From Rhynchopus euleeides (lineage: Eukaryota; Euglenozoa; Diplonemea; Diplonemida; Diplonemidae), in NCBI GenBank assembly GCA_963210315.1, contig OY723273.1:2046001-2110000 (forward strand): a stretch of 64,000 nt of DNA, in the 5' to 3' direction. Position 1 is the first letter of the stretch. Every line of letters begins with the position of its first letter. The notes beneath the pieces are model-generated. The model did no database searches, was not told the origin of the DNA, and saw only the letters and a list, made by a program, of their open reading frames with translations. The position numbers and the translations under genes are program-made. This document shows, piece after piece, positions 45,276 to 55,850 of the stretch.

Positions 45276-46255
45276 CGTAAGATTCCAGAAGTGTGTCAGT
45301 AGTATTTTCAGAGCCCCAAACCCACCAAATTTAAAAAGGAGCCGGCGGTACGTCATGTGTTTGTTTGTGCAACCGGTACCCCACCAACATAACTTGAGTG
45401 ACGGTAAATGGCTCCTGCGCAAATAAAACTGTTCCGACTACCCCACACGCAGTATCCGAGCTCTTGCTCAGCTCATTGTCAGAGTGCTGTGAAAAAAAAG
45501 GCCGGAATCGTGACCAAATCCCCTGGTCTGCGTTCGAAGCGAATCACCGGGAGGAACGGGGGCACTTGGACCTACATAGATACCCACGCAACTTTCTCAT
45601 GACGCAACGGCGAAGTGTTGCGAAGAGAACTTGTTTTCGAAGACATGTTGTTATAGGGAATTTTTCAGGATCTGTTTTGAGGAGGCGTTCCGTGCTCTAC
45701 ACTCATCACACCAATACACCTTCATCAGCCAGGAGATTTGTGTATTTCGTGGTGTGATCGAGATAGTGGAAGCGATCAACAAGTACAACCACTCTCTCTG
45801 AGATCTCTGAATGTTTACCTCACCCCTTTTCCCTTTTCTATCCTCCGACACAAATCAGAGACTCAATAATTTTTGTGCGTCACCACACACATTCACTGCG
45901 CACGCAGGGGTTGTCGGGGAGCTCCACGTGGAGTGCCACCTCACGCAACAACCGCCTGCAAAACAAGTTCTCTCTCTCTCAAGTGCTTGACAACGTGCCG
46001 CTGGCGTGCTCCCCTGAAGTCCCAGCCCACGCAAGCGCAGACCAAAGCGAGCGTCACGTGAGAGGGTCCGCTTTCTCGTTGTAGTTTCGGCCTTACAATA
46101 CGACATCCTCCCCTGGCAGGCCTCAGCAGGTATTGCCAGGATCAAGGGAACCTGATGTAGTTGCGCCCCCCTTCCTCTCTCTCCCTTTCTCACCCGTCTT
46201 CACCCTCTGTGCCAGTTGTCGCTAAGCGACACACATCCTCTCTACTATGATTTAA

Positions 46256-46412
46256 ATCGACACACTTCCGCGTGTCGCACGTTGTGCGAAATGCGACAGA
46301 GACAACGACAGGCTCACACGCCTGTTCGCAGAACTTGCGCTGTTCGGGTTTCTCTCCCCTGATTCTCGTGCACCACCACTTCACCTCCACGGTCCTTCAG
46401 GCAAGCGCATGC
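46256..46412 (-). repeat. Dispersed repeat, diverged copy G
   Basis: It begins CGACACACTTCCGCGTGTCG, a hairpin, followed by GCGAAATGCGACAG. It shares TCTCGTGCACCACCACTTC and CTTCAGGCAAGC with copies C to E, and ends near AAGCGCATGCAACAAAAA. No gene was recognised around it. Confidence 0.5.
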
Positions 46413-46639
46413 AACAAAAATAGGGGAATATATGGTCTGGCTGAAACCGACACCACAGCTGGGCAGTCATGCCAAAAAAAGGGAGTTTTTTTTAACGCAA
46501 ACAATCTTGTTTGTGACAGTAAACAATAGACTGTTGACTGCGTGCAGTGCAACATGCATTATTCCATAAACAGGTATATTGCATAGTGCGCAAAAACAAG
46601 TCACTTCACCATTCATCAGCAACCGCTCTTAGCCTGTAT

Positions 46640-46775
46640 TTTGTTTGTTGATGCGTTGACGCTTCCACACGATCACACCCTGAGCCTGATGAAGGGTGGG
46701 GTTAGTGTGTAGAGCACGTTTGGATGCTTGCTGTGGTGTGTTCTGCTCACACGAGTGTGCGGAACAAAACAAGAC
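46640..46775 (+). repeat. Dispersed repeat related to A/B, opposite orientation (copy F)
   Basis: It matches the reverse complement of the 188-bp element: GATGCGTTGACGCTTCCACA, then CACACCCTGAGCCTGATGAA, then GGGTGGGGTTAGTGTGTAGA, ending CACACGAGTGTG and GGAACAAAAC. It shows the same two hairpins in the same order as A and B. Confidence 0.75.
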
Positions 46776-47235
46776 GCGTCTTGTCGATGATTGGAGCAAC
46801 CCCCGTAGTTTTATGGTGAACGCGGTGTGATGCAATCAACCGTGCAGAGGCCAGAGAGCATCAGCAGGGAGGGTAGTTTTCGTGTTATTCCGTAGTGCGA
46901 CAAAGGGGGTCTTTGCTGGTTGTTATGTTTCGTTATTTTTCGTCAGTTTTCACCTGCAAGTTTCCTTAGGAAATGCACCAAAATGCACTGACGATCACCC
47001 CGTAGCGAAGACCCCCTCAGCTCTTTCTGATTCAGAGTGCCCCCCGCCGCCGCCCCGCCCCGCCCTCCGCTGCTCCCTGCTGCCGAGCATTTTACTCTCC
47101 GTGATTTACTCTTCTCGTACGTCTCTCCCACCGCCCCAGCTCCACCCCCAGTGAGTGAAGGGTGGTCAACCTTGTGATTCCCTCGACTTCTACTTCACTA
47201 CCCGCCACCACCCCCACAGGTCGATCGGACTTATA

Positions 47236-47293
47236 CCTTTTCACTTTTCTCACTCTTTTTACTCTTTTACTCCTACTCTTTTACTCTTCGTAG
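47236..47293 (+). promoter_or_regulatory. Polypyrimidine tract and AG splice acceptor before the 47322 gene
   Basis: Nearly 60 bases of C and T with repeated TTTACTC steps end in CGTAG at 47293, 28 bases before the ATG. Such a tract so close to the start codon suits a trans-splicing (spliced-leader) acceptor or the 3' end of a leader intron. Only cDNA could tell these apart. Confidence 0.5.
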
Positions 47294-47321
47294 CCTTTTC
47301 ACTCTTTTCACAACACAAAAA

Positions 47322-48262
47322 ATGTCTGCGAGCCCCATGATCGGCAACGCGAAGGCGAACGTCTCGAAGCGCAGGGGTCGCCGCGCTGGCGCCGCCCGTG
47401 TGTTCGGCGAGCAGGTGGAGAACGTGTGCCAGGTCCAGCTGAAGGCGGACCAGCCCATTGCCACCATCATGCAGCAGGTTGGCGGCGTGGCTCTGGAGCG
47501 GTACTCGTATGTCAGTTGCTGCGGCTTGTGTTTTCCCACTGCCACCACCACCACAGGGACGGGTCGCTGTTCTTCAGCGGGCAGCCCACCCCGCAGCAGT
47601 GCACGGAGCTTGGCATCACGGCGAAGCCCAAGTGGCGCACTGAGGTGCGCAACAGCCGCGTGCTGAACCTGTCTGCGCAGGTTATTGAGGGTGGCCGCGT
47701 CCCGCGGCTCTCCGTGGAGGATGCTGTGTGCATCGTCAAGCAGAGCCCCCTGTGGGCCGACAGGGCCTCCATCGAGCACGTCCAGGTGGTCAACAGGGCC
47801 AAGTCGGCGCATGTCTACGTGCAGTTCGATGAGGCTGAGCTGGCGAAGAAGCGCGTGAACTGGGTTGACGCACAGTCCTACGAGGTGGCAGGCCAGACAG
47901 TCTACATGCACAGCCTGCAGCTGAACGTTGACTTCGAGCACGCCCCTGACGCCGCGGACGACATGGTGTGGCAGAACCCCGTCTTCAGGAAGCTTACTGT
48001 CTCCGCCATGGAGTCCGCCCAGGGGGACGTGATCAACCGCAGGCGCGGCAGCGTCAGCTCGGCCCACGACCTGTCTGCGTGGTCGGGCAGTGCGGAGGAC
48101 GATACCGCCAGCGCATCGGGCAGCAGCCAGTCGGACATCTGCACCACAGAGGAGGACTCCGACTCGGAGAAGGAGGTCTTCATCGACACCTGGGCTCCCT
48201 GTGTGGAGCAGGACTGCCACGTGGAGTACGATGAGTCGATGCTCGCTGCGTTCGACCAGTAA
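47322..48262 (+). CDS. Hypothetical acidic-tailed protein, two exons
   Basis: Exons 47322-47506 and 47557-48262 give 296 residues. The donor at 47507 (GTATGT) and acceptor CACAG at 47556 keep the frame, the split codon being TC/G (Ser62). The N-terminus is basic (SKRRGRRAGAARVFGE). The middle (about residues 110-215) has a mixed alpha/beta look, with SVEDAVCIVKQSPLWAD and AKSAHVYVQFDEAELAKKR resembling an RRM-like fold without clear RNP motifs. The last 70 residues are Ser/Asp/Glu-rich (EEDSDSEKEVF). It is possibly an RNA-binding or nuclear protein, but no family is recognised. Codon use and splice signals make it a convincing gene. Confidence 0.75.
47507..47556 (+). other. 50-nt spliceosomal intron
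   Basis: GTATGT donor, CCACCACCACCACAG acceptor region. Splicing is required to join the two frames, and the frame is preserved exactly. Confidence 0.85.
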
Positions 48263-48435
48263 TCATTGGCGGCGTGGTGTTTGCTGATGTGTGTTGCGAT
48301 CGCCCGGACCCGCAGAACTGCGAATATCAATTTGCGTGACATGACGGCTATGAGGAAAGAAAAAAAATATTCCATGCATCATCTGAATCCAGATGATCCT
48401 GCCGGCTGCCATGAATCCCCAGCACAGCGAATCCT

Positions 48436-48548
48436 CCTGCCTTGGCAACGAATCCCCTTATGTGAGGTCACCTCCGAAACCCCTCCCACCAAACCATATC
48501 ATCCCCTTCTCGGATCATTGACCTTTGCAGAGGGAGTGCCAGTCGCAG
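48436..48548. repeat. About 110-bp direct repeat, copy 1
   Basis: CCTTGGCAACGAAT through TTATGTGAGGTCACCTCCG and CGGATCATTGACCTTTGCAG to GAGGGAGTGCCAG recurs at 50435-50549 with a short insertion (GTATAT) and about one or two substitutions in the second copy. No coding or terminal structure is visible. Confidence 0.85.
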
Positions 48549-50434
48549 GAGGAGAGAGGTGCTGAAAATCGTGGCAGTCTGGGAGATACATGTTGCATCT
48601 ATTGACGGTGGTCGGTGCATGTAGCGGGGGGGGGGGGGGGGGGCCGGTGAATCGGCTTTTGCCGAGCTTGTGTTTCCCCCCTTCCCACCACCATCATTTT
48701 GTTTAGGTCTTTTTCGAATGACTCGCGCTTCTTCGCCGATGAATCGAAGGGACACAAGGAGGGCCAAGAGGTTGTTGTCAAAAACACATACTGGGGCAAC
48801 ACGCCCCCGGGACGGGTGATTAGCGTCACCCCCCTTTGCCAGCTGACTCACTCAAAGGAGAAAGTTGCGGTGATTTTTGGGGAACAGAACTCTTGAAGCA
48901 ATGTCATGACAAACTGTGTGATTTTTAACCACAGTGGCTACTTCACTTCACACGCGGAGGGACTGCATTCAATGCGCTTCCCCCCTCTGGTACGACCTTG
49001 TTATGCGTTAGGAAGCGAAACAACGTGTGAGGATGAAAACGCCAACCTGCTGAAAAGAAGGATGTTTTTCCATATTTTTCCGCTCTCTCTCCTCTGGTTG
49101 AACTTTTTCAAAAACAAAAATGGCCTGCGTTTTATACCCAAATAAGCGCAAAAAAGAGGACCAAAGGTCCTGGGTAAGACGTTAAACTGCCTGGGGGGGC
49201 CGTCCCCGGACCATGACGGGTGCCTGCACCAGGAGTCTAGCACGGCCGTGGTCCAGGGCATGACCGAAAACTGCTTGGGTACCGAGGCTCCCCAGACCAG
49301 GAAGGGTGGAGACACCTGGAGTCTAAATAGTCACACCACGTCAGGCCAGACCTTCGCATTGCACTCCGCGAAGACTGCCACACAGCCGCGGGGCAGGTGT
49401 GCAGCCTGTGGAAAACCTCGTACAGAAAAGGGTCGGCGACCGCCCGCCCCCAGTCTGAGAGGCATCAGCCGAATCTCGGTGGAGGCGGGCACAAAACAAA
49501 AGGGAGAGTCGTCACTGTGCATATCAGCACGGTCCCGCCCTCTGTGCCAGACCAACACACCACCAAAGGAAAAGAGGAAGAGGCGACGTAAGGCAATGCC
49601 TCCGTGCGGCCAGGAGAACACGAAATAGCGACCCCCTCAACGGGGAATGCTACGAGCACGGCCAAAAATCGTTCAAAATCGTTCAAAGAAGGCTCGTTCG
49701 AGCTGACAACACAGATGTGACGTGTGGCTTGGTCGTTGACCATATTTTCCACATCAACCATCTGCACCTCCCCTTGCTTCTCCTTTCACCTTTTCATGAT
49801 ATATTTCCCATTACGTGAACAGTTCGTAGGTAGGCCTTCGCTCTGAGGTGCAGAACGAGGAGCACGGCCCAGAGTGGAGGCTGCAACTTCCGCCCGCTTT
49901 TGCCCAGGGGGCCACAGCCCTTCGTTTTCTAAGTGGGGGGTGGGACGAAGCGGCATCAGGCCAGCAACAGGCGAGTGTGGCATGTGACTTCAATGTGCAG
50001 ATAATGGACTGGTTCCGGTCGATTCCTTTCTGACCTTGCGCAATTGATTCGGCCTTGTGTGCGTGCAGAGGAGATCGTGCAAGACTGCAGTGCAGTGTGC
50101 GAGGTCGATTCAACCGTTTGTCTTTCCGTTTTGCTATTTCGCCATCGGGGGCTGTGTGTTTTTTACTCAAAAAAATACATCCGCCCGAATGGGGTCGCGG
50201 AACGCTGAGAGAACCCCTCCAAGGGCGACATGCACCGCATGCCCAAATACAACATGGCGCCGAGAAGAACGAACGCCTGTGAATGGGAAACGAATTTGAT
50301 GTTGATGGCGTTATGAATGCATCAGCATCAAGTTGTCGTTCAAAACAACTTCATGTTTCGACATTTGAAACCGCACCTCCTTCCATCCCCTCCTAATGAC
50401 GCTGTTTCGCGATATTCGAGCCAGTGTTCACCTT
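48549..50434. other. Intergenic interval with no recognised gene
   Basis: It contains a run of about 20 G (48624-48643) and an approximately 80-bp diverged tandem duplication at 49168-49327 that shares AAACTGC...GGAGTCTA. Short open frames have no domain or convincing composition. Confidence 0.55.
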
Positions 50435-50549
50435 GCCTCCTTGGCAACGAATGTATATCCCCTTATGTGAGGTCACCTCCGAAACCCCTCCCATCAAACC
50501 ATATCATCCCCTTCTCGGATCATTGACCTTTGCAGAGGGAGTGCCAGGG
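50435..50549. repeat. About 110-bp direct repeat, copy 2
   Basis: Second copy of the 48436-48548 sequence, 2 kb downstream in the same orientation. From 50550 to 51589 no gene or element was recognised. Confidence 0.85.
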
Positions 50550-51608
50550 CCAGGGTGACACGCGGCGTTGTTGCTGCGTTGATTTTACAATTTGACGAAT
50601 TTGACTTTCAAAAATACTTGACCGTCCATTCTCCCCACCCTCCCTCCCTCCCTTCTTCGTTGATCATCTTCTTGTGAGTGAACCTTGAGGAAAAATTACG
50701 CGGATTGCACCCGCGGCGTTTTTCCGGACCCAAAGCAATGCCCCCCACCCCTCCGATGAGAGTAGCCATTGGCACTGTTATCTCCGCAACCCTCGTTGCT
50801 CTTATATTTCCCGTATTCTCTCCCCATGTGCCTGCCACGTGCAGCGATGCGGTCGTCCTGTAGGACGCCCTCGCTCTTTGTCCAGCCCTCCCAGCACATC
50901 TGTCTTCCGGCTCGCTTCTTCTGTCCACCTGAGCAAGGTTTCATGTGTTTTATATGTTTCTTGTCTTGCTAAAATAATTGCGGTGGTACTACGTCATTTA
51001 AGTTTTCTTTACGTGCTGTACTCTATACGGACATGCACCTTGTTCGTTTGCAGAAAGAAGCGTAACACACATCAGCTCGGTTAATAACGGAGCAATGATG
51101 CCCTTTATTTCCTGCCGGTAAATTGTGATCGGGTGACACCCTAACTGTTGGGGGAGCCCACTGTTAGGCACTCACAAGGCTGATCCTCTGGCAAACCTGT
51201 TTCCCGCATGATTATAGTGCGGGACCCATGTGAGCATTATCTATCAGCCGGTCTTCACTCTCCGATACGGTCCGTCAAATCTCTCCGGCAATTTTCTCAA
51301 ATTAATCGGAGAAAATTTGCCAGTGAAGCGCACCATTTTTTCGGCATGCTTAGCGAAGACGCCGCTCTATCCCAAGATATTATGCCCCATGATACCGCAT
51401 TGTAGTGTTGCCATCCTTATATCTCGTTCTGTCCAAAAACAAGAATTCAACTTTTTTCATGTGATTCGTTATGAATACGGTACCTGGGGCTCGTATTATA
51501 TGGTCTAATTTTCTCTTATTGTGTGCAGCATGCACCATCGCGTTGCATACACAATACGACACGGCCCCGCGGCCACCCTTCCGCCCCCCCAGTGTAGGCA
51601 GGCCCTGT

Positions 51609-51662
51609 ATTAAACTGTATTAAACACGTTTGTATTAAACTGTATTAAACTGTATTAAACTC
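51609..51662. repeat. Subterminal GTATTAAAC repeats, left end of the hAT element
   Basis: Five CTGTATTAAAC-type units (one as GTTTGTATTAAAC) lie just inside the left TIR. The matching cluster is at the right end. Confidence 0.85.
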
Positions 51663-52138
51663 GGCGCTTTTTGAGTTTAGTACAAGGTACGTTTGTCACT
51701 GCAGGTACGGCACCACACAGACCCCCACACAGGAGGATTATCCATCACAGGGCCTAATCTAAGGGGGGTCGGGGGGGGGTCAAAGACCCCCCCCCCCCCC
51801 GCAGTTTGGGCCCCCTGGGGGGTCACTTTTAGCGGGGGCGGGGGGAGATTTCCCTGGGGACCAGTAGGAATGGGGTCTCCTGGCTGGGGAGCATGTTCAG
51901 CCCCGGTGCAGAGCCGCCTTGAGTCTAAGAGCTGTCTGTCAAGTTCGTGCAGCAAGTCGTTGACACGTGCAAGGAACAGATGCTCACTACCGTGGCCTCC
52001 GGCGGCTGGGGGGCTCCGCCCCCCAGACCCCCCCTGTAGCGTGTGCCTGTCTCGCAAGTCCTTGAGCGTATGCGAGTGGCCATCTCCGCGTAGTCTCGGG
52101 CGCGCGAAGCGCGCCCGAGAAATTTGCACCTGGGAAAA

Positions 52139-52558
52139 ATGTCGGGGGGACGTCCTGCCTGCTGGAGCCACGGTGAGTTCACCGAGGCGACGAAGTGCAA
52201 GCACTGTGGCTTGCGCGCCTCGGGGAAGTTCGCATCGCGGCTCAAGAGCCACCTGCGGGGCTGCGAGAAGGCCCCCGAGGCCGTGAAGCAGAAGGCCACG
52301 GACGCCCCCACCACCACCCCGAAGAGGAAGGCCCCGGGGACTGACGGCCCAGGACCGGCGAAGCGGATGGCGCTCGGTGTTCCCCTGCCCTCAGCCAGCG
52401 AGAGGGCAATGATCGACATCGCCTGGTGTCGGTTCATCTTCAGCCGTGTTGTAGAGAACCCCTACTTCCAGGCCGGGCCCCCTCTCCAAAGAAGCGACAC
52501 CCCCTCTGCCCCCATGACCTGCACACAAGGGTACTATAGTGTACAAAACCTGTATTAA
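52139..52558 (+). pseudogene. Truncated hAT transposase (BED finger and N-terminal region)
   Basis: 139 residues from the ATG at 52139. A BED-type zinc finger lies at residues 8-42, with aromatic W9/F14 and ligands C20, C23, H38 and C42. A basic linker (KRKAPGTDGPGPAKR) follows, then ASERAMIDIAWCRFIFSRVVENPYFQ, the I-aRFI...fVEnPyF signature at the start of the hAT dimerisation/catalytic core. The frame then runs out into the GTATTAAAC array, so the RNase H-like catalytic domain and C-terminal dimerisation motif are missing. The BED finger could still bind the element ends. A GC-rich hairpin (52096-52120) precedes the start. Confidence 0.78.
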
Positions 52559-52650
52559 ACTGTCTTAAACTGTCTTAAACTGTATTATACCTGTATTAAA
52601 CTGTATTAAACTGTATTAAACAGGATGCAGATTTTGGGGACCTGTATTAT
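52549..52650. repeat. Subterminal GTATTAAAC/GTCTTAAAC repeats, right end of the hAT element
   Basis: CTGTATTAAA and CTGTCTTAAA units in the same orientation as at the left end, with GTATTATACC variants near the TIR. The transposase stop codon lies inside the first units. Confidence 0.85.
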
Positions 52651-52668
52651 ACCTACACTGCGCCCCCC

Positions 52669-54128
52669 CCCCCCCCCCACCTCTCTCCCACCAAAAACAC
52701 TTGCGGATCTCAGGAGGAGGGGGAATCCACTCACTTTTCCCATTTTGCCTCGTTGACAACTACCCCACCCTACCCCACCCCCCTGTTGGGCTGCCCGTCT
52801 TCCTCGGGGCGAACTACCTTGCGACCCGCCTCTCGAACCCACTCCCCCAATCCAGGTTCCTCCCCCGTCGGGAGGTGGTCGCAGGGTCGTGGGTGATACC
52901 CTTCGGCTTCGGCCTTCGTGAAATACCCATCGTCTCCCTCCTGAAAGAGCAGCCCGTGTTGCTGTTGTTGTTTTGTTTTTTTTTTGCGATACCCACCGTT
53001 CGCCGTGGGTATTTTCCTTTATTCTTTTCATTCCCCACCACCCCCCTCAGCGTGATCTGACTCTGGCGTACAGCTGGCCGTTCTGTTGGGGTGTTACGCT
53101 CGCTCCGCAGCCTGTTCGGCGTTCGGGCCCCCACTCAACACCACTCCATCGGGTGCGAAGCCCCAAAAGATTCACACATCTGCCGAGCACCCAGAGCAGA
53201 ACTTCCAGGATTGAGAGCGGTGTGCACAACGAGTGGAAGGTCTGCGTCTTAACATTAATGTCGCCATGTTTTTTGGGTTTTGCTGTCAGGTTCTATTTTT
53301 TTGTTTGATTTGTTCCCACTTCGCGGTTCAGCGGGGTACTACGATAGAACTACCTTGCTTCGTCATTATTTCGGAGGGATTCGGCAATAGTACTTCCCGA
53401 AAAACAGGCTCGGAATGCGTGATTTAGTTGTTATCATTTCCCCCTTGCAAGCATCATCAGCTTGCGAGAAATAGCCTATAATGACAGAACGAATCAAGAA
53501 TCCAGCACCCAGACGTAGAATTAGCATGCTCGGTTGTCACGATTACATCACTCATCAAAGGCAGCCATCCGACATCCTCTGTTTGGCCGCCGCCCTGGCT
53601 GCTCTCCCCATCTGGCTGCCCCCCCCACCCATTCCAGCAGTTCCCTTCCCCGCCTGTCGGCAAACCAGAACAACGCCCTCCCGGCAGGCGGCATCAGACG
53701 AACGGCTGCAGATTCTTGCGTCATGAAAGGGAATCAACCGTGCGGTGGGGAGGGCCCACGAGGGGGCACGCACGCCCACCCCCTCCCAGCCCCACCCCGC
53801 CCTTGGACACAACCTCTGGAGACCGAGCGAAGGGAGGCCGGCCCTAGCTCTGGAGACCGAGCCTACTGTCAATGTGGGCTTTCCCTGTTTTCGTTTTCTC
53901 ACGCACAACAACACCAAGGAATCATGGGGAACGCGCATTCTGTCTCCTTGACCCCCCCCCCCCCCCACCGCCCCCACCGCCCCACAAGAGGGTTTTACCG
54001 ACAGCCACTTTGCCCCCACACCCCCCCCCCACCCCCACATATCATCTCGACAGCTTTTGCATCCTGCCAACCCACCCCACCCCACCCCACCCCACCAGGC
54101 CTCGCACCCCTCCTCACCCCACGGTGGG
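52669..54128. other. Interval without a confirmed gene; possible first exon of the next gene
   Basis: GC-rich sequence with long C-runs (53946-53960, 54019-54031) and a CCCCA microsatellite (54067-54105). An ATG at 53922 encodes MGNAHSVS, an N-myristoylation-type start, just before a C-rich tract. It could be the first exon of the 54129 gene through a GTCTCC donor and an acceptor at 54134, which would keep the frame; this is untested. Confidence 0.35.
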
Positions 54129-55850
54129 ATGCAGGGTGACGACCCCACCGCGTCACACTCCCCAACGCAGGACCACCTTGCTGCGATGTACCACAGCGCG
54201 CCCGCCCCCTCGAGACGGGCAACGGTCCCCACGGGCGGCCCCCTGTCCCCTGCCTACGGGCTGCAGGGCCACGCGGCGGCAGGGCCGCTGCACACCTCCG
54301 CCGACGCGGATGCCGACGGGGACACCTCCCTCGCCCTGGAGAAGGCGCGCCTCGACCAGCAGCTGCAGTCTCTCACACTCTTGGGGGGCTACGCCGGCGC
54401 CTCCCCCACCCCGCTGTCGCGGGAGCTCGACGGGGCCCTCCTGCACTCCGCCACGCTGTCCCAGGCATCCCTGGCTGCCGCGGAGCTGGCCGCTGCCGCC
54501 ACCGCGAGAGCCGTGTCTCCCTCCCGCCCCACAACACCCGTCGCCTCCATGGCGCTGGACACCTTCATCCTGGATGACGACATGGTGCTGCAGTGCGACG
54601 ACCCCGACAACCTGCACCGCCTGCTCCACGGCGCCGGCGGGCCCGCCTTCCGCCTCCCTCCCGTCAACGAGTGGTTCGCAGGCACGCTCGGCATGTCTGG
54701 CGACGGCAGCTTCGCCGTCATCCACAGCGACGACCCGTCGGAACGCCTCCACCTCGGGGCGAAGAAGGTCCTCCTCTACTCCAACCTCGCGACAAACGAC
54801 GGCGTCGCCATCACGCTGAAGCCTCAGGGGCGCAGCGACAGCGCGTCGCCCGGCAGCTCCTCCGGTGGTGCGGGGGGTGGGTATATGCATGCGTCGCAGG
54901 CGGACCCGGGTGGGTCTGAGATGGCCTCGCTGGTGTTCCTCCGGTTCCGGAGCATCGACTCGACGGCGACGCTGCTCTCCTTCACGAAGAACCGGAAGGA
55001 GGAGCAGATGCGGCAGCGCCGCAGGGCCCTGGAGTACGGCACCTGGGGGGAGGCGGTGGAGCAGCCGGCGCCGCAGCCCAGCGTGGGTGAGGGGGGAGGG
55101 GGCTACACGCATTGGCCACCCAGCGCGGCGCCAGCCCCGTCGGGGCCCCGGTCGGAGGTGGGGTCGGAGCCCACCCAGCACACCCTGCCCGTGCATCCGG
55201 GGGAGTTCGACAGGCACGAGCGTGCCGCTCTGGCTGACGTGTCAAACCATGCGGGCCTGCAGGACGGCGGGTTCGGAGCGACCCCCAGCCCCTCCCCCAG
55301 CAGGTCACCGCGTGTGGGGTGCTGCGTCCCGCCGGCACCCTGTGCTGCACTGTGCGCGCCTCCTGTGGCGGCGCGTGAGTTGAGGGGTGAGTCCCACTCA
55401 CCGCCTGTGCAGTGGCAGCAGCAGCAGCAGCAGCCGCAGCACTGCCTCCCTCCTTGCCAACAGGTGGTCTCGCCCTGTGGTCTCGACGTGAGGCCCACGC
55501 TGAAGACGCCGCAGAAGCCCCTCTCCAGCGCGATGCAGGCGTATTACGCACGTCAGGTTGCCCACACCACATGTTCACCGAAGCATGTCCCCTGGCCTCA
55601 GGGGAGTGGTGGTGGTAGTGGTTGTGGCGGTGCCGGGAGGCCCCGGAGGAGCTTCCATAAGGAGCTGCAGTCCTACGAGCGGTATCGTCCTGTGGAGGAG
55701 GACGAGATGGACTACCGGGCTGTGCGGGAGGCGGAGGTGCAGCAGGCGGCGGCGGCGGGGAGGCACAGGGTGTCGTCGGGGCGGAGCTCGGGGAAGAAGC
55801 GGGCGGGGCGGCCCGTGCAGCCGCAGCCCTACCAGCCGCCGCTGTTCTGA
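54129..55850 (+). CDS. Hypothetical low-complexity protein
   Basis: 573 residues from the ATG at 54129; the true start may be upstream by splicing. Residues 1-140 are Ala/Ser/Pro-rich. Residues about 140-230 are more ordered (MALDTFILDDDMVLQCDDPD, WFAGTLGMSGDGSFAVIHSD, KKVLLYSNLATNDGVAITL), perhaps a small beta-rich domain. A conserved-looking patch follows at about 260-300 (MASLVFLRFRSIDSTATLL, FTKNRKEEQMRQRRRALEYG), then Gly/Pro/Gln-rich linkers with a QQQQQQQ run. The C-terminus is basic (SGKKRAGRPVQPQPY). No family is recognised. Third-codon GC bias supports coding. A dense G-run region follows the stop. Confidence 0.6.
   Translation: MQGDDPTASHSPTQDHLAAMYHSAPAPSRRATVPTGGPLSPAYGLQGHAAAGPLHTSADADADGDTSLALEKARLDQQLQSLTLLGGYAGASPTPLSRELDGALLHSATLSQASLAAAELAAAATARAVSPSRPTTPVASMALDTFILDDDMVLQCDDPDNLHRLLHGAGGPAFRLPPVNEWFAGTLGMSGDGSFAVIHSDDPSERLHLGAKKVLLYSNLATNDGVAITLKPQGRSDSASPGSSSGGAGGGYMHASQADPGGSEMASLVFLRFRSIDSTATLLSFTKNRKEEQMRQRRRALEYGTWGEAVEQPAPQPSVGEGGGGYTHWPPSAAPAPSGPRSEVGSEPTQHTLPVHPGEFDRHERAALADVSNHAGLQDGGFGATPSPSPSRSPRVGCCVPPAPCAALCAPPVAARELRGESHSPPVQWQQQQQQPQHCLPPCQQVVSPCGLDVRPTLKTPQKPLSSAMQAYYARQVAHTTCSPKHVPWPQGSGGGSGCGGAGRPRRSFHKELQSYERYRPVEEDEMDYRAVREAEVQQAAAAGRHRVSSGRSSGKKRAGRPVQPQPYQPPLF

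Larger units (their letters stand above)
51590..52660 (+). mobile_element. hAT-family DNA transposon, internally truncated
   Basis: Termini CAGTGTAGG (51590) and CCTACACTG (52660) form short TIRs starting with CAG. The element is flanked by a perfect 8-bp target duplication, CGCCCCCC, at 51582-51589 and 52661-52668. Subterminal arrays of CTGTATTAAA units (51609-51662 and 52549-52620) are probable transposase-binding sites. It carries the first 139 codons of a transposase. Eight-base duplications, CAG termini and a BED finger together are diagnostic of hAT. The target duplication is intact, but it lies in a C-rich tract, so some coincidence is possible. Confidence 0.88.

Noticed and set aside
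53872..54819. A 315-codon Pro/Arg/Ser-rich frame overlapping the start of the 54129 gene
   Set aside because: It is low in complexity and stops inside the region where the 54129 frame has ordered sequence. At most a part of it could be a spliced exon.
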